Assembly: GCA_011046175.1 (NCBI GenBank)
Contig: DSBB01000496.1
Coordinates: forward strand, 1 to 6,653
Length of the DNA: 6,653 nucleotides
Reading direction: 5' to 3'
Origin: Candidatus Hydrogenedentota bacterium
GTDB lineage: Bacteria > Hydrogenedentota > Hydrogenedentia > Hydrogenedentales > CAITNO01
Below the pieces are notes generated by a model that saw nothing but the letters and a program-made list of their open reading frames with translations, ran no database searches and was not told where the DNA came from. This document shows positions 3,798 to 6,653 of the stretch, one piece after another; position 1 is the stretch's first letter, and each line of letters begins with the position of its first letter. The position numbers and the translations under genes were made by a program.

Positions 3798-5723
3798 CTA
3801 ATTCAAAAATATATCGCCGTTGAGCGTTTCCAGGCGAACTGCATGCGACTCGTCATTAAGGCGTCCGAAAAACTCTTGAAAATCACGATTGATTGAGCCT
3901 GACAACGGCATGGAACTTTGCACGGCGCCATTTACGGCTTTAACGCTCAGCGCCGCGTTGGAGGAAGGGGCGAGAAATACATTCAGGTTGCCGTCTTCGA
4001 CGAGAATATCGAAATCACCCTCAATAGGTTCGAGACACAATACGCGTACATCCCCGCTTTTGTGTCGAACATAGACGGCGCCGTGCGGCGCATCCACATA
4101 CGTATGCCCCTCAACTGTGTTGGCGCGTATGTCCCCGTATACGTTTTCAATTGACAGTGAACCGTAATTTGTTTTGGCGTCAACAGGACCGGAGCAATCC
4201 CGAATTTTGACGTCACCTGCCTCGTTGGCCGCCTCAACAGCGCCTTTGACATGTTCTATTGTTATCTCTCCCTTTCGCTGGCTGATTAGCGCGCCCGCCC
4301 CCATGCCGTCAACAACGGTGAGTCCTTCTTCGGCATGGATACGGAGGGGCAATTCGCGCGGACATTGAATTCGCAAGTCAATCCTGTACGATTCGCAGTC
4401 AAATAACGTCATGTCCCGGGCTATGCGTGTTTCTATCTGAATGGCGTTTTCTTCTTTTCCGACAATTAATTCCAATGCATCCAGCGCGTCAAGCGCGGCG
4501 GAAGCCGAGGGTGTCCACGCAATTCGCGTTGCTTCCACAAGGACGCTGTCGGTGTCGGCGCCCTCGATCTGTATGTTGCCGGAAACGGCGGCGATATGTG
4601 CGAACGCCGCGTCGGCAATGGCGATGGATTCCCGGCGTGTGTCGGTGAAGGCCTTGTTTTCCCGGGTGGTTGAGGGGGTGCTGTCTGCGCTCTCGCCTTC
4701 GACGGCAATGATGATTTCGCTGAATGCGGCGCTAATGTCAATCTTTTGCCTTGACTCCGCGTTTGGGTGACGAACCACAATCTGCGTTCCCCGCAATGTC
4801 CGGGAAACATCCAGCGCTGACTCGAGTTTGCCGTATGCAATTACCGCGGAAAGGTCGGGATTGTCTTCGGGGGATAGCGCAAGCATGGCTTGGGCGCTGT
4901 CGCTGTTGAGGCAGAGATGCGTGTCCACCGCGATTTGCCGTATTACCACTTTCCCCCGAAAATGGTTTATGTCCACTTCTCCTTTAATGTCGGTGATATC
5001 CACGGACGCCCCTTGGAATTTGAAAGAGCCGCCTTGTCGCAAGCCTTCAATATGCACGGGGAAATCACCCTGCACCCGCGCGCGTGTTTTGCCTCGTATT
5101 TGCTTCAGGTCAAGTCCGCCGTACTGCACGTCAGCCACGACCATGCCGCCTATATCGTTAAGGTACACGTCGCCGAAGAAATTATCCACCGTCAATCCCG
5201 CGTCCCTCGGGATCAAAATGTTATAGTCAACTGAGAGAAACATCTGACCGCCGCTTTTCACTTCCGGATAAACGGTGCGACACTCCAAATAATTTTCGCC
5301 GTGGGATACGCGTATTTCAATAAGCTGCGCCAGCTGTTCGGCCAGCGGTTCTGATTCCGCGCCGGCTCTTATATCCGCTGTGACGCGGACAACCCGCTCA
5401 TCCCATGTGTTGACCCGCACTTCGCCAAACTCATTGGACAGCGAGATCATGGACTGTTGTCCCATGGGATATTGCTCGTCAAAAGACCGGTGATGTTCGA
5501 ATGCGGCGGCGGTTTCCCCCTGTAACGGGATACCGGGACCAATCAACTGTCCGGCTTGTTGTCCCACATAATCCATGCCCCGCGCTAGTCCTTTTATGCC
5601 TGCGTGGATGCGTTGTATGATTTCTGTCGAAGCGGCGCCGGATAATGCGTTGAAAAGCAGCAGAAAACAAAGAAGGCGACGCTGGTTGTTTGAAATGGGG
5701 AATCCAGTCGCCATGTTGAGCAT
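3798..5723 (-). CDS. Exported DUF4097-type beta-repeat (putative adhesin-like) protein with an internal duplication
   Basis: The 641-residue product begins with a signal peptide: basic RR (15-16), hydrophobic LLCFLLLFNAL (17-27), and likely cleavage after A-A-S (30-32). A Gly/Gln-rich stretch follows to about 90. The rest is short beta strands punctuated by glycines, in the G-x-(V/I)-x-(V/I) style of DUF4097/DUF4098 proteins; the end LETLNGDIFLN is typical. Two copies of a module can be matched, about 94-340 and 377-641. ISLSNEFGEVRV corresponds to IAAVSGNIQI, LAEQLAQLIEIRV to ALDALDALELIV, and YNILIPRDAGLTVDNFFG to IDLRIQCPRELPLRIHAEEG. The fold is probably a beta-solenoid in the periplasm or at the surface. 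The family often sits beside ECF sigma/anti-sigma genes, as here; its biochemical role is not established. The start at ATG 5723, 5 bp after the anti-sigma stop, lacks a strong ribosome site, so ATG 5714 is possible and coupling is likely. Confidence 0.85.
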   Translation of the reverse strand: MLNMATGFPISNNQRRLLCFLLLFNALSGAASTEIIQRIHAGIKGLARGMDYVGQQAGQLIGPGIPLQGETAAAFEHHRSFDEQYPMGQQSMISLSNEFGEVRVNTWDERVVRVTADIRAGAESEPLAEQLAQLIEIRVSHGENYLECRTVYPEVKSGGQMFLSVDYNILIPRDAGLTVDNFFGDVYLNDIGGMVVADVQYGGLDLKQIRGKTRARVQGDFPVHIEGLRQGGSFKFQGASVDITDIKGEVDINHFRGKVVIRQIAVDTHLCLNSDSAQAMLALSPEDNPDLSAVIAYGKLESALDVSRTLRGTQIVVRHPNAESRQKIDISAAFSEIIIAVEGESADSTPSTTRENKAFTDTRRESIAIADAAFAHIAAVSGNIQIEGADTDSVLVEATRIAWTPSASAALDALDALELIVGKEENAIQIETRIARDMTLFDCESYRIDLRIQCPRELPLRIHAEEGLTVVDGMGAGALISQRKGEITIEHVKGAVEAANEAGDVKIRDCSGPVDAKTNYGSLSIENVYGDIRANTVEGHTYVDAPHGAVYVRHKSGDVRVLCLEPIEGDFDILVEDGNLNVFLAPSSNAALSVKAVNGAVQSSMPLSGSINRDFQEFFGRLNDESHAVRLETLNGDIFLN

Positions 5724-5728
5724 CCGCG

Positions 5729-6415
5729 TTATAATTTTCGGTCGAGATACAGGTTTCTCAACCCCTCAATCTGCAATTCGACGCTGGTGACCATAACTTG
5801 ATTGGCGCGGATGCAGCCGGGATTTCGCTCAAGCGCGGCAAGGGCGGCGCTCATATCATGGTTCACTAACTCGATGAGCCGGCGATGCCCCAATACATGC
5901 GGTGAAGCGGGGAGGTCCTGGTGCAGCGACACGGCGCCGGCAAGCGCATCCAGTGAGTCGCTATGGTTTTTTGGCGGCGCCTGTTCGGAATGTGCGCGGG
6001 ATGCGGCTGCGGTGGCGTGAAGCGCGCCCGCGCTGTCAGGAGTGATGTCGCTCAATGCGTTGGCAAAAGAAAAATACGCCAACGCCGCCGTTGCGATTAC
6101 GCCCGCCGCAATCTGCGCGAGTTTCATGAATGGGCTGTGAACGGCGTCTGTGTTACGGGGACGCTGCGAACGTTGTCGCCGCGCCTGAACAACGATACGC
6201 TGCGTCAACTCGTTGGAAGGCTCGGGAAGACGCGCCAATGCGGCAATCTCGAAGGAGGCGCGGATTTGCTTCACCTCCCGGGCGCAGGCGGGACAGTCGG
6301 CGACATGTGACGCCATCAGCGCCGAAACAGGCGCGTGACGGTCAACCAGCGACTCGGCAAACGCCACCAACTGCCGCTGTGTCGGGTGACCGATAACTGT
6401 CGGTTCCATACGCAT
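5729..6415 (-). CDS. Zinc-type anti-sigma factor with one membrane helix
   Basis: The 228-residue protein has the ZAS/zf-HC2 signature H37-V-A-D-C41-P-A-C44 (HxxxCxxC) in its N-terminal cytoplasmic part, the region that binds and inhibits an ECF sigma factor. Basic residues (ARRQRSQRPR) precede a single transmembrane helix at about 97-118 (MKLAQIAAGVIATAALAYFS). The remaining 110 residues lie outside the inner membrane: a low-complexity Ala/Ser/His linker, then a helical end (RRLIELVNHDMSAAL, VTSVELQIEGLRNLYL). GGAG lies 8 bases before ATG 6415. The gene begins 17 bp after the sigma factor stop and ends 5 bp before the DUF4097 gene. It presumably holds the sigma factor at the membrane until an envelope signal releases it. 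The signal, and whether release is by proteolysis, cannot be read from the sequence. Confidence 0.87.
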   Translation of the reverse strand: MRMEPTVIGHPTQRQLVAFAESLVDRHAPVSALMASHVADCPACAREVKQIRASFEIAALARLPEPSNELTQRIVVQARRQRSQRPRNTDAVHSPFMKLAQIAAGVIATAALAYFSFANALSDITPDSAGALHATAAASRAHSEQAPPKNHSDSLDALAGAVSLHQDLPASPHVLGHRRLIELVNHDMSAALAALERNPGCIRANQVMVTSVELQIEGLRNLYLDRKL

Positions 6416-6432
6416 TCTACAAACTCCAGGTA

Positions 6433-6653
6433 TTACGTGATGTACTCGCGGAAACGTTCCAGATAGGGACGCAGGCCGCGTTCAGCGCGAACAACTCGTG
6501 ATTTAATGGTTCCGACGGGGCAATCCGTTATTTCGGCGATTTCTTCGTACGACAAATCGAGGAAACGCCGAAGAACGAAGGCCTCGCGGTAGTGTTCGGG
6601 CAGATGTTTAAGCGCCTCATTAACGCCGTCCGAAATCTCGCCGCGCCTATAGG
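6433..6653 (-). CDS. ECF-type RNA polymerase sigma factor, C-terminal fragment (region 4)
   Basis: The frame enters from the right edge and ends at TAA 6435-6433, giving about 72 residues. It reads LPEHYREAFVLRRFLDLSYE, then EIAEITDCPVGTIKSRVVRA and ERGLRPYLE. This is sigma-70 region 4: the LPxxYREAF lead-in, a helix-turn-helix with LSYEEIAE, and the CPVGTIKSRVxRA recognition helix that contacts the -35 element. Region 2 lies outside the window. Its place directly before the anti-sigma gene, 17 bp apart, supports a cognate pair in one operon. Such factors usually activate their own operon from a promoter upstream, which would also lie outside the window. Confidence 0.93.
   Translation of the reverse strand, partial: YRRGEISDGVNEALKHLPEHYREAFVLRRFLDLSYEEIAEITDCPVGTIKSRVVRAERGLRPYLERFREYIT

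Noticed and set aside
5623..5723. Lipoprotein signal in the DUF4097 protein (Cys19)
   Set aside because: Cys19 lies at the start of the hydrophobic stretch and is preceded by R-L-L, not a lipobox; an ordinary signal peptide fits better.

Overview
This 6.65 kb window looks like chromosomal DNA of moderate GC content from a Gram-negative bacterium. The evidence is a signal-peptide-bearing exported protein under an ECF sigma/anti-sigma pair, a PAQR-type membrane protein, and a pair of the short GTCATTCCCGCGAAAGC-type inverted repeats common in many proteobacteria and some uncultured phyla. I cannot name the organism. The gene mix (DUF4097 proteins, HEAT and pentapeptide proteins, ECF systems) would suit a large-genome environmental lineage, but that is a guess.

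Layout. (1) Positions 1-216, plus strand: the C-terminus of a DegT/DnrJ/EryC1-type sugar aminotransferase. (2) Positions 217-621: a non-coding stretch of about 400 bp. It holds a perfect extended -10 box, two diverged 35-36 bp direct repeats that differ only by A/G transitions plus one indel, two hairpins, and an inverted pair of dRS3-like palindromes. (3) Positions 622-1284, plus strand: a complete hemolysin III/PAQR-family membrane protein. (4) Positions 3566 down to 1300, minus strand: a compact four-gene operon encoding a TMEM229-like four-helix membrane protein, a HEAT-repeat protein with a C-terminal domain that looks CesT/YbjN-like, a pentapeptide-repeat beta-helix protein, and a glyoxalase-II-like metallo-beta-lactamase-fold hydrolase. 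The last three genes overlap at their ends (11 bp and 4 bp), which suggests translational coupling. (5) Positions 3567-3797: an intergenic region with a good terminator for the genes to its right, a GC-rich inverted repeat and an AT-rich inverted repeat. (6) Positions 6653 down to 3798, minus strand: a second operon with the C-terminus of an ECF sigma factor (region 4), a zinc-type anti-sigma factor with one membrane helix, and a 641-residue exported DUF4097-type beta-solenoid protein that appears to be an internal tandem duplication.

How the genes fit together. The right-hand operon reads as a cell-envelope regulatory module: a sigma factor, its membrane-anchored anti-sigma, and a secreted beta-repeat protein whose gene starts 5 bp after the anti-sigma stop. 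The left-hand operon joins membrane, scaffold (HEAT and beta-helix) and enzymatic (MBL) proteins; its joint function is unknown. The less ordinary parts of the window are this four-gene operon, the duplicated DUF4097 protein, and the repeat-bearing leader in front of the hemolysin III gene.
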